Positions 7,466 through 17,437 of a stretch of DNA of 64,000 nt are shown one piece after another (the stretch's first letter is position 1; the number at the start of each line of letters is the position of its first letter). The notes under the pieces were generated by a model. It was not told the DNA's origin. It did not search any database and saw nothing but the letters and a program-made list of their open reading frames with translations. Where the stretch lies: positions 37,360 to 101,359 of the forward strand of contig DBMM01000098.1 in assembly GCA_002298925.1 (NCBI GenBank), read 5' to 3'. Position numbers and translations under genes: made by a program. This DNA is from Geobacter sp. UBA698 (GTDB lineage Bacteria; Desulfobacterota; Desulfuromonadia; Geobacterales; Pseudopelobacteraceae).

Positions 7466-9559
7466 ATGCAGCAATTCAACCGAAAATCGATTTTGTGTGC
7501 CCTGACCGGCGTTTCCCTGTTCTCTCTGGTTGCTTTTTCCTGCCATGCCGATGAACTGCTGATCCGCGCGGCTGACGAATTCCGTCAGAAAAATTACAGC
7601 AGCAGTTATTTGCTGGTCACCAAGTCGGCTGAGTCACCCCAGCGAACCTTTTTGCAGGGGGTGAGCGCCCTCCGTTCCGGACATCCGGCAGAGGCGCTGT
7701 CCAAACTGCTGGAGGCTGAGCAGAAACTGCCGCTGGTCGCGGATTACGCCGCCTTTTATCAAGCCGAAGCGCTGTTAAGGCTGAATAAACCTGTCGAAGC
7801 CGCTGCCAGGTCGGCCGCCTTTGTAAAGGCCTATCCCTCTTCGCTGCTTGTCCGGCGTGCCGAAAAACTTTCCATCGATGCCCTGGTGCAGGCCGGGGAT
7901 TTCAAGTCTGCGCTCAAGGCCTGCCGTGAATTTGTGGAGAAATACCCGTCCGGCGGCGATTCGGTGGACGCACTTTACCAGGCTGCCCGCAGCCGCGAGG
8001 AGAGCGGTGACCGGAGCGGGGCCGCCCAGGTCTACCGCAGTATCTGGCTGAACAACCCGGCTGCGCCCCAGGCTGACAAGGCCAGGGAACGGCTGGGGGA
8101 GTTTGAAAAAGAAGGCATCAAGGTGACGGCCTACTCGGCCGAGGAGCTTTTGAAACGTGCCTCGACGCTCTTCAGCCAGAACAAGTTCACCCAGTCGCTG
8201 CAGGCGTTACGCTCCATCCCACTGGAGGGGCAGCCTGTCGCGGTGACCGCCCGGATCGACCTGCGCACCGGTCTGACCCAGTACCGTCTGCGCAATTACA
8301 GGGCTGCCGAGGCTGACTTGAGCAAGGCTGCTGCAAGCCCGGTTGCGGTCGTAAGTTCCGAGGCGCGCTACTGGCAGGCCAAGGCCATTGAACGCCAGGG
8401 GCAGAGGGACAAGGCTTTCGAACTGTACATGCAGCTGGCTGGCGAAGGGAGCAGACAGGAGTTTGCGGCCACAGCCCTGCAGGAGGCGGCTGGCCTGCGC
8501 AGAAGCCAGGGCAGCTTTGCCGAGGCAGCGCGGCTGTTCGAGCAGCTGGGAAAAACGTTTCCCACTTCCAAGTCGGCTGGTCAGGCTGTCTGGGATGGGG
8601 CCTGGTGCCGTTATCTGGCTGGTGAACAAGCTGTGGCTGCCGAGTCGTTCCGGGGGCTTTTGAAGGATGAGGGGCTGCGGGAAAAGGCACTCTACTGGCT
8701 GGCACGGTCGCTGGAAAACGCTGGCAAGGCCGAAGCAGCCGATTGTTATCGCACCCTGCTGGTTGAATATCCGGCCGGTTTTTATGCCGCCTGGTATCGT
8801 GAGCAGAAGGGGCTCAAAGATGAGCGCGAGCCGTTGGGCCTCCAGGTCACGGCCAATGAGACGCCGTTGCCGTCCGGATTCGATAAGCCGCGCTTTCTGG
8901 CCTCATTGGGAATGCTGGAGGAAGCCAAAAGCGAAATGGCTGCGGCCAGGAAGAAACATGGCGACAAGAAAGTAACGCTTTCGGCTCTGGTTCGGCTCTA
9001 TCATGAAATGAGGGATTACAATTCAGCCATCGCCCTGTTTCAGCAGAACTGGCCGCGCAAGTGGGAGCCGGCCGCCAAGCCGCTCTGGGTGGCCGGCTAT
9101 CCCCTGGCTTACCGCGAACTCGTGTCCGAGCACACCGCCGCCAACACACTTTCTCAGGCGCTGATCTATGCCCTGATCCGGGCTGAAAGCTGCTTTTCAC
9201 CGGCGGTAAAGTCGCCGGCCGGCGCCATCGGGCTGATGCAGCTTATGCCGGCGACCGCCAAGGCAACTGCCCGTGAAAAGGGCTCGTTCGATCCGGCCCG
9301 GCTGACCGTGCCCGACATCAACATCAGGCTGGGTACGAAGCATTTCCGGGACCTGATGAAAGGACATGAGGGTGACGTGGTCTATTCGGTGGCCGCCTAT
9401 AATGCCGGTTCATCGGCAGTGGAACGTTGGAGAAAGAATCTGAAGGGACTCAAAAAGGACGAATTCGTCGAAAGCATCCCCTATCAGGAAACGCGGGATT
9501 ACGTCAAGAAGGTCTATGCCGCGGCCGCCACTTACCGGCAGTTGTACGGGCTGAAGTAG
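7466..9559 (+). CDS. slt: Soluble lytic murein transglycosylase (Slt-type)
   Basis: 697-residue periplasmic enzyme that cleaves peptidoglycan glycan strands to 1,6-anhydro-muropeptides. It has a signal peptide (CALTGVSLFSLVAFSCHA), then a long helical TPR-like superhelix (about residues 40-500) with YPSSLLVRRAEK and YPAGFYAAWYREQKG. The C-terminal SLT domain begins near residue 560: the catalytic Glu lies in ALIRAESCFSPAVKSPAGA, followed by GLMQLMPATAK and VYSVAAYNAGSSAVERW. The length agrees with Slt70 plus extra repeats. The gene stands alone, convergent with lptD. Confidence 0.92.
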   Translation: MQQFNRKSILCALTGVSLFSLVAFSCHADELLIRAADEFRQKNYSSSYLLVTKSAESPQRTFLQGVSALRSGHPAEALSKLLEAEQKLPLVADYAAFYQAEALLRLNKPVEAAARSAAFVKAYPSSLLVRRAEKLSIDALVQAGDFKSALKACREFVEKYPSGGDSVDALYQAARSREESGDRSGAAQVYRSIWLNNPAAPQADKARERLGEFEKEGIKVTAYSAEELLKRASTLFSQNKFTQSLQALRSIPLEGQPVAVTARIDLRTGLTQYRLRNYRAAEADLSKAAASPVAVVSSEARYWQAKAIERQGQRDKAFELYMQLAGEGSRQEFAATALQEAAGLRRSQGSFAEAARLFEQLGKTFPTSKSAGQAVWDGAWCRYLAGEQAVAAESFRGLLKDEGLREKALYWLARSLENAGKAEAADCYRTLLVEYPAGFYAAWYREQKGLKDEREPLGLQVTANETPLPSGFDKPRFLASLGMLEEAKSEMAAARKKHGDKKVTLSALVRLYHEMRDYNSAIALFQQNWPRKWEPAAKPLWVAGYPLAYRELVSEHTAANTLSQALIYALIRAESCFSPAVKSPAGAIGLMQLMPATAKATAREKGSFDPARLTVPDINIRLGTKHFRDLMKGHEGDVVYSVAAYNAGSSAVERWRKNLKGLKKDEFVESIPYQETRDYVKKVYAAAATYRQLYGLK

Positions 9560-9652
9560 CGTTTTTCCTGAAAAGGGAGCTGGAAATCACGCGGAGCAAC
9601 GGAGTACAGGGAGAAAACAAATTCTTGCTTAAGCTTTAAGAGGTTTTTTTTT

Positions 9653-11764
9653 CTAATTTAACTCTGTTGCTCCGTTTGGTTTCAGTTGATCTTGTTGTGG
9701 AAATCTGTTGAAGCTGTTGTCTGTTATCCCGCTCAGATTGAAGTTGACCGTGAAGGAGTGGCTGCCCAGGCGGTCATGCAGGGCCAGGATGACACTCCAG
9801 CACTGGTGGCGGTATTCTGCCGAGTAGATCGATTCGAGGAAACCGCTGCGATCGAAGGAGTAGCGGGTGGTGAAGCCGAAGGTCCATGGTTTGAAGGCTT
9901 TGGTGGACACACGCCCTTCCATGTATTCGAGCGCGTCGCGGGACATGCGGTAGCCGGCTGACAGGATGCTGCCGCGTTTGTCGTTGAACTCCAGCCCCGG
10001 GGCGGCGCTGGAAAAGCGGTTGTCATGGGTATCGTAGCGGGCGTCGAAGGTCAGTTTGGCCTGCGGGTTAAGCCAGGTTTCAGACTCAAGAATCAGATCG
10101 GTAAGGCGGTGTCCGGGATCGACCAGGGTCAGCAGGTCCCGGCGGGTGCCTTCGATGCTGTAGCCCTGCTTCAAGCTGATGCGCGAAATGTCGCGGTACT
10201 CGTAGCTCTCTCCGTTCTTGAATTTCCCTCCCAGGTGGCTGGTCACGCCGTAATAGAAGATGTTCTGATGGATCAGGCGGTCATTGTAGTCGTACAGCGG
10301 AAAGCGCGACTGGTCCTGCTCCAGGGCGTAGCGGTAGGACAGCTCCGGCGTCAGTTCGTGGCGCACTTTCACCAGGCTGGTGCCATTGACGTCGTAGACC
10401 CTGCTGAGTGAGGTCGCCAGCGTTGCCCCCGCTTCCGGCAGCAGGGTGCCGTCTTCACGTTTGTTGGGGCTTCCGGAAGGGGTGCTCTGGGTGCTGTAGC
10501 CCCGCAGGTGCGCTCCGGCATAAACCGTGGCGCTCAGCTGGCCGAGGGTCCCGCTCACCAGGGTCAGGCGCGGAAAGGCCATTAAACGCTGGCCGCTGGC
10601 GCCGGTCTGGCGATAGAAGTTGGCGGCACTGGCATCCAGATCGAAGTAGAGCGGTGCGGAAGACAGCTTCTGCCTGACGGCGGACAGGCTGATTTCGGGC
10701 AGGGTCTGCAGGGTGCGGCTGTTGTCGCTGGCGTAGTAATCTTCGCTGTAGCGCAGGTTGGCGTTAAGCGCATAGTGCTGCCAGGTCTTGAGGGAATTGA
10801 CGATGGTGTCGTTGGTCTGGCGGTTGTAGTCGCCGCTCTTTTCGCCGAAATCGCTCAGAAACGAGCGGTCTGTGGTCAGGTTGACTGTCGATCGAAAATT
10901 AAGATCCGCTGCCAGGATCTCCTTATGGTTCTGGGCGACCTGTCCGCGCCAGCGCTCCTTCAGGAGGTCGTAAATCAGGTAGCCGTTGAGATTGCCCTCA
11001 CTGCCACGGCGCCTCAGGTAACGGTACTCCAAACCGGTTCCGACGCCGCGTTTGGTCTGGATGTCCAGGTCGATCATGGCGTCCTGATTGGGGGCGATGT
11101 TCCAGTAGAGTGGTATGTCGGCCTGGGCACCACGGCTGCTGGAATAGCCGAAGCGGGGGAAGAGCAGTCCCGTTTTGCGCTCGCGGACTACGGGAAAGGC
11201 GATCCATGGGATGTAGAGTACCGGCAGTTTCCTGATGTAAAAAACCACGTTACGGCCAATGGCGTAACCCAGCAGGTTGACTTCCAGTTCATCGGCGGCC
11301 AGTGTCCAGCTCGGGTCGGGCAGTTCACAGGTTGTCACCCGGGTGTCGCTGACCTTCATGGTGTTATCGTCGTTTCTGATCACTTTTTTGCCGGTGATCA
11401 AGGTGTTGGACTGCTGGACGTTGACAACGGCGTTTTCAAGTTCCCCCATTCCGGTTTCCAGGTTCAGAGCCAGCTTTTCGCCCTTCAGCAGGTCCCCTCC
11501 CTTTTTTACAACCACATTGCCGGAGGCGTTCAGCATCTTTGTTCCGGGGTCGTAGCTGGCCCGGTCTGCCGTCAGGCTGATTCCTATCCAGGTCATCTGT
11601 ACGTTGCCGGTGGCCGTGATGGTTTTGTCCAGCTGATCAGTGCTCATTTTGTCGGCTTTGATGACAATGTTGCTGGCAGGCGGGGTACTTTCTTCGGCTT
11701 GGCTGAGAGCCGGCGTCAGTAAGGTCAGGCAGGCAAACAGTATCAGCAGGCGTAACAGTTTCAT
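9653..11764 (-). CDS. lptD: LPS-assembly outer-membrane protein LptD
   Basis: 703-residue outer-membrane protein that inserts lipopolysaccharide into the outer leaflet. A signal peptide (MKLLRLLILFACLTLLTPALSQA) is followed by an OstA-like periplasmic domain (NIVIKADKMSTDQLDKTITATGNV) and a long beta-barrel. Conserved pieces include LPVLYIPWIAFPV and DAMIDLDIQTKRGVGTGLEYRY. I use the ATG at 11764, 11 nt after the folC stop; the frame is open upstream but lies inside folC. The barrel ends in an aromatic-poor tail, which is unusual for outer-membrane proteins. Confidence 0.9.
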   Translation of the reverse strand: MKLLRLLILFACLTLLTPALSQAEESTPPASNIVIKADKMSTDQLDKTITATGNVQMTWIGISLTADRASYDPGTKMLNASGNVVVKKGGDLLKGEKLALNLETGMGELENAVVNVQQSNTLITGKKVIRNDDNTMKVSDTRVTTCELPDPSWTLAADELEVNLLGYAIGRNVVFYIRKLPVLYIPWIAFPVVRERKTGLLFPRFGYSSSRGAQADIPLYWNIAPNQDAMIDLDIQTKRGVGTGLEYRYLRRRGSEGNLNGYLIYDLLKERWRGQVAQNHKEILAADLNFRSTVNLTTDRSFLSDFGEKSGDYNRQTNDTIVNSLKTWQHYALNANLRYSEDYYASDNSRTLQTLPEISLSAVRQKLSSAPLYFDLDASAANFYRQTGASGQRLMAFPRLTLVSGTLGQLSATVYAGAHLRGYSTQSTPSGSPNKREDGTLLPEAGATLATSLSRVYDVNGTSLVKVRHELTPELSYRYALEQDQSRFPLYDYNDRLIHQNIFYYGVTSHLGGKFKNGESYEYRDISRISLKQGYSIEGTRRDLLTLVDPGHRLTDLILESETWLNPQAKLTFDARYDTHDNRFSSAAPGLEFNDKRGSILSAGYRMSRDALEYMEGRVSTKAFKPWTFGFTTRYSFDRSGFLESIYSAEYRHQCWSVILALHDRLGSHSFTVNFNLSGITDNSFNRFPQQDQLKPNGATELN

Positions 11765-11775
11765 CAATTCTATTC

Positions 11776-13053
11776 CTATCCCCGGATTCCTTCGAAATGT
11801 TGTCCTGCCAGGCAGGCCTTGGCCTCTCCCACGGTGAACAGGGATCCGCATATTAGGATCAGGTCGCCGGGTGCGCTTGCCAGTCGGGCGGAAGTGATGC
11901 CGTTGGCAACGCTTCCGCAGGCCATGGCCGGTATCCCCAGGTTCTCGACCAGCGCAGCCAGGGAACGATCGTCCATGGCTCGCTCCACGGACGGAGCGAC
12001 GCAAAAACAGGCATTGGCCAGCGGTACCAGCGCCCCCAGGATGTCGTGAGCATTTTTGTCGGCCATGATTCCGGTTACCAGCAGCAACCTGCTGAAGCGG
12101 TAGTCGGCCAGCGCCGCGGCCAGTGCTGCCGCTCCGGCCGGATTGTGGGCACCGTCCAGCAGCAGGGGGGGCTCTCCCGGGATCAACTCCATGCGGCCAG
12201 GCCAGCTGGCTGCAGCCAGGCCCGATCGCAGGGCATCCTGATTGACCGGCAGCCCCAGGCTGGTTACTGTCTCGGCGGCTGCCAGGGCCAGGGCGGCGTT
12301 CTCCGCCTGGTAGCGACCGGAAATGCCCGGGGTCAGGCCGGTCAGTTTCAGCTGCAGGCCGTGGTACTCAAGGGTACCGTCACTGTTCCAGGCTGCCGAA
12401 AAGGCTTGGCCCGCTTCCTGGCAGCTGGAAGAACCTCTCTGGCAGATGGTGCGGATTGTTTCAAGAACCTCTTTGGGCTGAAGCCCGACAATGGCCGGGG
12501 AACCCGCCTCGATAATACCCGCTTTCTCCGTTGCGATCTGCTCCAGGGTGCTGCCAAGGTAGTCGCAGTGATCCAGGGAGATCGGCGTGATCACCGTCAT
12601 GATTCCGGGCAGGGCGGCGGTGGCATCGGAGCGCCCGCCCATGCCGGCTTCCATCACGGCGATGTCCGCCTTTTGTTCGGCAAAGCAGCAGGCAGCCAGG
12701 GCGGTGACAATTTCGAAAAAGGTGGTTTGGTCCGGGGCGAGACGCAGAACCCTGTCAAGCCGGGCGGCCAGTTGCTCGGATTCGACCTGCTGCCCGTTGA
12801 TGCGGAAGCGCTCTCCAAAGCTGACCAGGTGCGGCGAGGTGAACAGAGCGGTACGCTGTCCGGTCTCTTTCAGGATGGACGAAAGAAAAGAGGCAGTGGA
12901 GCCTTTTCCGTTGGTACCGACAATATGGATGCTGCGAAAGGATTGTTCGGGATTGCCCAGGCGATCGAGCAGGAGGCGGATCCTGACGAGGCCTGGGCGT
13001 ATGCCGAAACGCCGGCGGGCGTAGAGTTTCTCCAGCATGCCGGCCAGGGACAT
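11776..13053 (-). CDS. folC: Bifunctional folylpolyglutamate / dihydrofolate synthase
   Basis: 425-residue cytosolic Mur-ligase-family enzyme that adds glutamate to folates. The nucleotide loop is IVGTNGKGSTASFLSSIL (about residues 43-60), followed by TSPHLVSFGERFRING, MEAGMGGRSDATAA, SLDHCDYLG and LLDGAHNPAGAAAL. It starts 1 nt after accD ends and is followed closely by lptD, so accD-folC-lptD is one unit. The accD-folC adjacency is common in bacteria. Confidence 0.93.
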   Translation of the reverse strand: MSLAGMLEKLYARRRFGIRPGLVRIRLLLDRLGNPEQSFRSIHIVGTNGKGSTASFLSSILKETGQRTALFTSPHLVSFGERFRINGQQVESEQLAARLDRVLRLAPDQTTFFEIVTALAACCFAEQKADIAVMEAGMGGRSDATAALPGIMTVITPISLDHCDYLGSTLEQIATEKAGIIEAGSPAIVGLQPKEVLETIRTICQRGSSSCQEAGQAFSAAWNSDGTLEYHGLQLKLTGLTPGISGRYQAENAALALAAAETVTSLGLPVNQDALRSGLAAASWPGRMELIPGEPPLLLDGAHNPAGAAALAAALADYRFSRLLLVTGIMADKNAHDILGALVPLANACFCVAPSVERAMDDRSLAALVENLGIPAMACGSVANGITSARLASAPGDLILICGSLFTVGEAKACLAGQHFEGIRG

Positions 13054-13054
13054 G

Positions 13055-13909
13055 TCAGGCGGCAGGGCGGTAAAGCATCTTCAGAATCGAGGCAAGCTTG
13101 CTTTTCATCTCGGTGCGCGGGATGATCGCATCCACCATGCCGTGGTCCAGCAGGTATTCGGCCCGCTGAAATCCCTCGGGCAGTTTCTGGCGGATGGTCT
13201 GCTCGATAACCCGCGGGCCGGCAAAGCCGATCAGCGCCTTGGGCTCGGAAATGTTCAGATCTCCCAGCATGGCGAAGCTGGCGGTAACACCGCCGGTGGT
13301 GGGATCGGTAAGAATCGAGATGAAAGGAAGGCCGGCACCCTTCAGTTTTGCCAAGGCGGCCGAGGTCTTGGCCATCTGCATCAGTGAAAGGATGCTCTCC
13401 TGCATACGGGCGCCGCCCGAGGCCGAGATGATGATCACCGGCTGGCGCTGTTTCAATCCACGCTCAATGGAACGGGTTATTTTTTCGCCGACCACACTGC
13501 CCATGCTGCCGCCCATGAAGGAAAAGTCGAAGATGGAAACCTGCACGGCAATCCCTTCAATGGCTCCTTCCACACAGATGACGGCATCCTTGGAGCCACC
13601 TTTGGCCACGGCGGCATTGATGCGCTCCTGATAACTCTTGGCGTCCTTGAAATTCAGGAAATCGACGGAAGTCATGCCGTCATCGAATTCCTGCCAGACC
13701 CCTCCATCCAGCAGGAACTCCAGCCGACGACGGGCCGCGATGCGATAGTGATGGCCACATTTGGGACAGACATTCAGGTTGGCTTCGATATCCTTGGCGA
13801 GAATGGTTTCAGAGCATCCGGGACACTTGACCCACATCCCCTCGGGGACCTTGATCTTCCTGCCTTCAGACTTATCGATTCCTGCTTTTTCCTTGTTGAA
13901 CCAGCTCAT
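13055..13909 (-). CDS. accD: Acetyl-CoA carboxylase carboxyltransferase subunit beta
   Basis: 284-residue subunit transferring carboxyl from biotin to acetyl-CoA to give malonyl-CoA for fatty-acid synthesis; the partner is AccA, not in this window. The N-terminal zinc ribbon shows CPGC ... CPKC. The crotonase-fold core includes GGSMGSVVGEKITR, IISASGGARMQES and LTDPTTGGVTASFAMLGD. A TTGACA hexamer overlapping the trpA stop could be a -35 element, but I see no good -10. Confidence 0.95.
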   Translation of the reverse strand: MSWFNKEKAGIDKSEGRKIKVPEGMWVKCPGCSETILAKDIEANLNVCPKCGHHYRIAARRRLEFLLDGGVWQEFDDGMTSVDFLNFKDAKSYQERINAAVAKGGSKDAVICVEGAIEGIAVQVSIFDFSFMGGSMGSVVGEKITRSIERGLKQRQPVIIISASGGARMQESILSLMQMAKTSAALAKLKGAGLPFISILTDPTTGGVTASFAMLGDLNISEPKALIGFAGPRVIEQTIRQKLPEGFQRAEYLLDHGMVDAIIPRTEMKSKLASILKMLYRPAA

Positions 13910-13991
13910 GATGAACCTCTCGATCCTTTGGTTTTACTGATGTGATTTTAGTTAAATTGAAAGTGCTAGGTAGCAGATATGTCCTGCAGTG

Positions 13992-14801
13992 TCAAGTTTG
14001 AACACTGCCGCCGGAGATAGCCTGCTTGAGTGAGCTGACAAAGCTCCTTACTTTGTTTTTCAGGGCCTCACCGCTGTGCTGCTGGAAGAGTTTGACAATG
14101 GCGCTACCCACCACGACGCCATCCGCCATGGCTGCCACGCTGGCGGCCTGGTCGGGGGTGGAGATGCCGAAACCGGCCACGATGGGGACCTTGATCTTGT
14201 TGCGGACCAGAGTCATTTCGGCTGCCAGGCTGGTGGAAATCTCCTGACGGGCACCGGTCACGCCGGTAACGGTGACATAGTAGACGAAACCGCGGCCATG
14301 CCTGGCCACCGTGGCGATGCGGCTTGCATCAGAGGTGGGGGTCAGCAGCAGGATCACCTTCAGTCCGTTGTCGTTGGCGTGCTTGAGGAACTGCCTGGCT
14401 TCTTCGGGCGGCATGTCTACCAGCAGGACGCCATCCACGCCGGCCTGGGCTGCGTCGCGGCAGAATCTCTCAAAGCCGTAGGCATGGATCGGGTTGAGAT
14501 AGCCCATCAGGATGATCGGGATGGCGGAGGTGGCGCGTACCGTGCGCACCGTGGCCAGAATGGCTTCCAGGGTGGTGCCGGCAGCCAGGGCGCGTTCCGA
14601 AGAAAGCTGGATGGTGGGGCCGTCTGCCATGGGGTCCGAAAAGGGGACACCCAGTTCGATGATGTCAGCTCCGGCCTGTTCCAGCAGGGGAATCATTTCG
14701 GCTGTGGTGGCCAGGTCCGGATCGCCGGCGGTGATGAATGTCACCAGAGCCTTGCCGTTCGTTTTTCTGAGTGTATCAAAGCGTTGTGCGAGTCTGTCCA
14801 T
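13992..14801 (-). CDS. trpA: Tryptophan synthase alpha chain
   Basis: 269-residue TIM-barrel enzyme splitting indole-3-glycerol phosphate to indole and glyceraldehyde 3-phosphate. The catalytic Glu and Asp are in IIELGVPFSDPMADGPTIQ; VLLVDMPPEEA and the phosphate-binding GFGIST follow. trpB is not in this window. The gene immediately upstream on the same strand is a chemoreceptor 45 nt away rather than trpB, so the trp operon has been split or interrupted. Confidence 0.95.
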   Translation of the reverse strand: MDRLAQRFDTLRKTNGKALVTFITAGDPDLATTAEMIPLLEQAGADIIELGVPFSDPMADGPTIQLSSERALAAGTTLEAILATVRTVRATSAIPIILMGYLNPIHAYGFERFCRDAAQAGVDGVLLVDMPPEEARQFLKHANDNGLKVILLLTPTSDASRIATVARHGRGFVYYVTVTGVTGARQEISTSLAAEMTLVRNKIKVPIVAGFGISTPDQAASVAAMADGVVVGSAIVKLFQQHSGEALKNKVRSFVSSLKQAISGGSVQT

Positions 14802-14846
14802 AGTTTGTAGTGTCCGTGCGGTAAGGTTGGTAAGAGTTGTGGATGT

Positions 14847-17003
14847 TTAAATCTTGAAGCCGGACATTTCTTTCTCAAGGAGCTCGATCTGCCGGGAGAG
14901 GCCGGCGACGGAACCCTCCATGACCCTGGCGGTTTCGGTGTTGGAACTGGTGGATGTCTGGATGTTATGGACCGCCCTGGAGATCATGGTGCTGCTTTCC
15001 ACCTGGGAATGGCAGGCCTCCCGGATCTGCGAGATCATGGCGGTCACCTCTTCGGTGGCCTGGGCAATCAGGCCGCTGGTATGGCTCTGTTCGCGGGTGG
15101 AGTTGCGTACGTGGATGGTGAGATCTTTCATGCGTTCTGTCGCCCTGGCAATCAGGTCGCTGGTGCTGGAGTGCTCCGCGGCGGAATTGGCAATCTGTTC
15201 GACCATGTCCGCAACGCTCTCCATGGCCTCCTTGATGCTATGGCTGCCATGGGTCTGTTCTACGGTGGCGCGGGCGATTTCATGGATCTGGATGCTGGCT
15301 TTCTGTACGCCATTAACGATCTTTTCCAGGGCAGCGCCCGAGTGTTGCGAGAGTTTTTCCCCCGCAGCAATACTCTCCTCGGCCTGATTGATGGCATTGA
15401 CGGCGCGGTCGGTTTCTTCCTGCACGCCGCGGATGACCGTGGCAATCTCGCGGGTTGAACTGGTGGTCCGTTCGGCCAGTTCCTTGATCTCGTCCGCGAC
15501 CACGGCAAAGCTTTTGCCGTGGTCGCCGGCCTGGGCGGCGATGATGGCGGCGTTCAAGGCCAGCAGGTTCGTCTGCTCGGCCACTTCATCGATGACTGAA
15601 AGAATGGCGCCGATATCGTTGGCCCGCAGTGAAAGGTTTTCAATCACTTCAGCCGTGATGCGTGAAGAGCTGCGGATGGCCTGCATGCCGGCAATGGCCT
15701 CTTCAACCGCCTGCTTGCCGGTTTCCGCATCCCTTTTGACCGCTTCGGAGATGGCGGATGTGTCCATGGCGTTCTTTTCCACCTGCCTGATGGAGGAGTC
15801 CATCTGAGAAATGGAAGATGACGTGCTGTTGGAGGCGTCCACGAGGCTGATGATACTCTTGCTGATTTCCTTGATTGATGCGGCCATTTCGAGGATGGAG
15901 GAACTGACTTCGTCCACTGTCTCGCTGAGCTTGTCAGCGCTCAGTGCCACTTCCTCGGTGCTGGCGGCAATTTCGAGGCTGGAGGATGACGTTTCTGCAG
16001 ACGAAAGGGAGAGTTTGTCGATGCCGTTGGAAACCTCACGGATCGATGCATCGATCCGCTCCACTGCCTGCGAAGTTTCCTGAACCGATGTCTCCTGAAG
16101 TCGCGCGGACTTAACAACCTGGCGGGAGGCGTTTTCAATATTGTTGTCGATGGAAGTAAGCACTTCTGTGGCCGAACTGATGCGTGAAACCATGCTGTGC
16201 AGGTTTTCGGCCATGATGTTCATGGCCGCGGCCAGTTCGGATGCTTCCCCACCTCCTGTGACGTCCAGGCGGGTATCCAGTTTGCCGCCGGCAACAGCAC
16301 GGGCAAACTCGACGCATGCCCGCAGCGGTCTGGTGATGGAGATGGTTATGAAGAAAGAAAACAGTGCAATCAATCCGATGGCAATCAGGGTTACCACGGC
16401 GGAAAGGGTGATCTTGGTCTTTACGCTGTTCGTGACACCATCCTCGGCCGAATTGACATCGGAACGGATCAGATCGACCATCGTGGCGACGGACTTGCTA
16501 AAGGTTTCAAAACGTTGCGCCTGGATGCCCTCCATCAGTTGATTGACCTTAAACTTGTCGCCTTTGGATGCAGCCGGCAGTACCTGCTCAATCAGAGTTT
16601 TCTGGTACTCCTTCCAAACATCCTGAGCCTTGCTGATGGCATCGAGTTTTTGGGGGGACTCGATTGACTCGAGCACAATGCCAAAATTGAGTTCGATGTC
16701 ATCGGTCAGTTTCTTGATCTTGGCTATGTTCTTGTCAGAGGCTGAAGCGTCGGATTCCAGCATGGTGTGCATTTCGCCGTTGATCTGGTACAGGTCGGAC
16801 TTGAGCAGGGCGATGCTTTCGAGGGCATCCTTGTTCTTCTGGATGGTCTTGTAGGCTTTGCCTCCGATTCTGACCTCGTTCATGAGAAAGAGGCTAATGG
16901 CAGTTACAATCAGGATACCGGCAAAAGCAGCGGCGGAGAGCAGCACCATCTTGGTGCGCAGGGTCAGGCCGTTACTGCTGATAGGAGAGTTGTTTCTCTG
17001 CAC
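14847..17003 (-). CDS. Methyl-accepting chemotaxis protein
   Basis: 718-residue transmembrane chemoreceptor. TM1 is LTLRTKMVLLSAAAFAGILIV; a helical periplasmic sensor domain (about 45-200) follows, then TM2 (ITLSAVVTLIAIGLIALFSF), a HAMP domain with RPLRACVEFARAVAGGKLDTRL, and a long cytoplasmic coiled coil. The hairpin tip is recognisable as EQTNLLALNAAIIAAQAG, then FAVVADEIKELAERT. There is a run of Ser-rich heptads at 330-400. The start is GTG at 17003 with AAGGAG 8 nt upstream. There is no C-terminal CheR-tether pentapeptide. Ligand unknown. Confidence 0.92.
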   Translation of the reverse strand: MQRNNSPISSNGLTLRTKMVLLSAAAFAGILIVTAISLFLMNEVRIGGKAYKTIQKNKDALESIALLKSDLYQINGEMHTMLESDASASDKNIAKIKKLTDDIELNFGIVLESIESPQKLDAISKAQDVWKEYQKTLIEQVLPAASKGDKFKVNQLMEGIQAQRFETFSKSVATMVDLIRSDVNSAEDGVTNSVKTKITLSAVVTLIAIGLIALFSFFITISITRPLRACVEFARAVAGGKLDTRLDVTGGGEASELAAAMNIMAENLHSMVSRISSATEVLTSIDNNIENASRQVVKSARLQETSVQETSQAVERIDASIREVSNGIDKLSLSSAETSSSSLEIAASTEEVALSADKLSETVDEVSSSILEMAASIKEISKSIISLVDASNSTSSSISQMDSSIRQVEKNAMDTSAISEAVKRDAETGKQAVEEAIAGMQAIRSSSRITAEVIENLSLRANDIGAILSVIDEVAEQTNLLALNAAIIAAQAGDHGKSFAVVADEIKELAERTTSSTREIATVIRGVQEETDRAVNAINQAEESIAAGEKLSQHSGAALEKIVNGVQKASIQIHEIARATVEQTHGSHSIKEAMESVADMVEQIANSAAEHSSTSDLIARATERMKDLTIHVRNSTREQSHTSGLIAQATEEVTAMISQIREACHSQVESSTMISRAVHNIQTSTSSNTETARVMEGSVAGLSRQIELLEKEMSGFKI

Positions 17004-17437
17004 GGAGCAGCTCCTTGTGATACCACATGGGCATTCGGACAGCAGGCGCTGCGTTCCGCGGATCGCCCTGAATGGATGCGGGTGAGGTAAGTTTGTTGTT
17101 TATGCTGGAAAACTGCCGAACTATAGCAGAGCGGGCGCTTTGTTATCAAGCAAAAAGACCCGGCGGAAGCCCTGTCGGCGGGACAGGGGGATGGCTGCTG
17201 CAGGGGGTGGATCTGGTCGATTCGGTTGTCGTTGGCCGCAAACTCAAGGTGACTTTTTCGGTCCGTCGGGACAAGCTCATTCCCGGCAGGTGCTGGGCTG
17301 CACAAGGTATTTGGCTGATGGGGGAACTTGTCCGGATCAGATATGGCGGGTATGAACAGTGGTGCCTGCCGCCCGCCGCTGGCCGGCGGCAGGCGCATTA
17401 CCTGCAGGAAGTATCGGAATCAGGCCACCGCTACGAT
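17004..17437. other. Intergenic stretch between chemoreceptor and SLT lipoprotein
   Basis: 434 bases. The left third is the chemoreceptor leader and promoter. Near 17360-17396 a GC-rich inverted repeat (GCCTGCCGCC / GGCGGCAGGC) lies downstream of the lipoprotein gene and could serve as a terminator, though no T run follows. Both strands contain open frames here, but none has a convincing start or recognisable product. Confidence 0.5.
17120..17149 (-). promoter_or_regulatory. Probable sigma-70 promoter of the chemoreceptor gene
   Basis: On the minus strand, TTGATA (17149-17144) and TATAGT (17125-17120) are separated by 18 nt. This gives a leader of roughly 110 nt before the GTG start. Confidence 0.5.
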
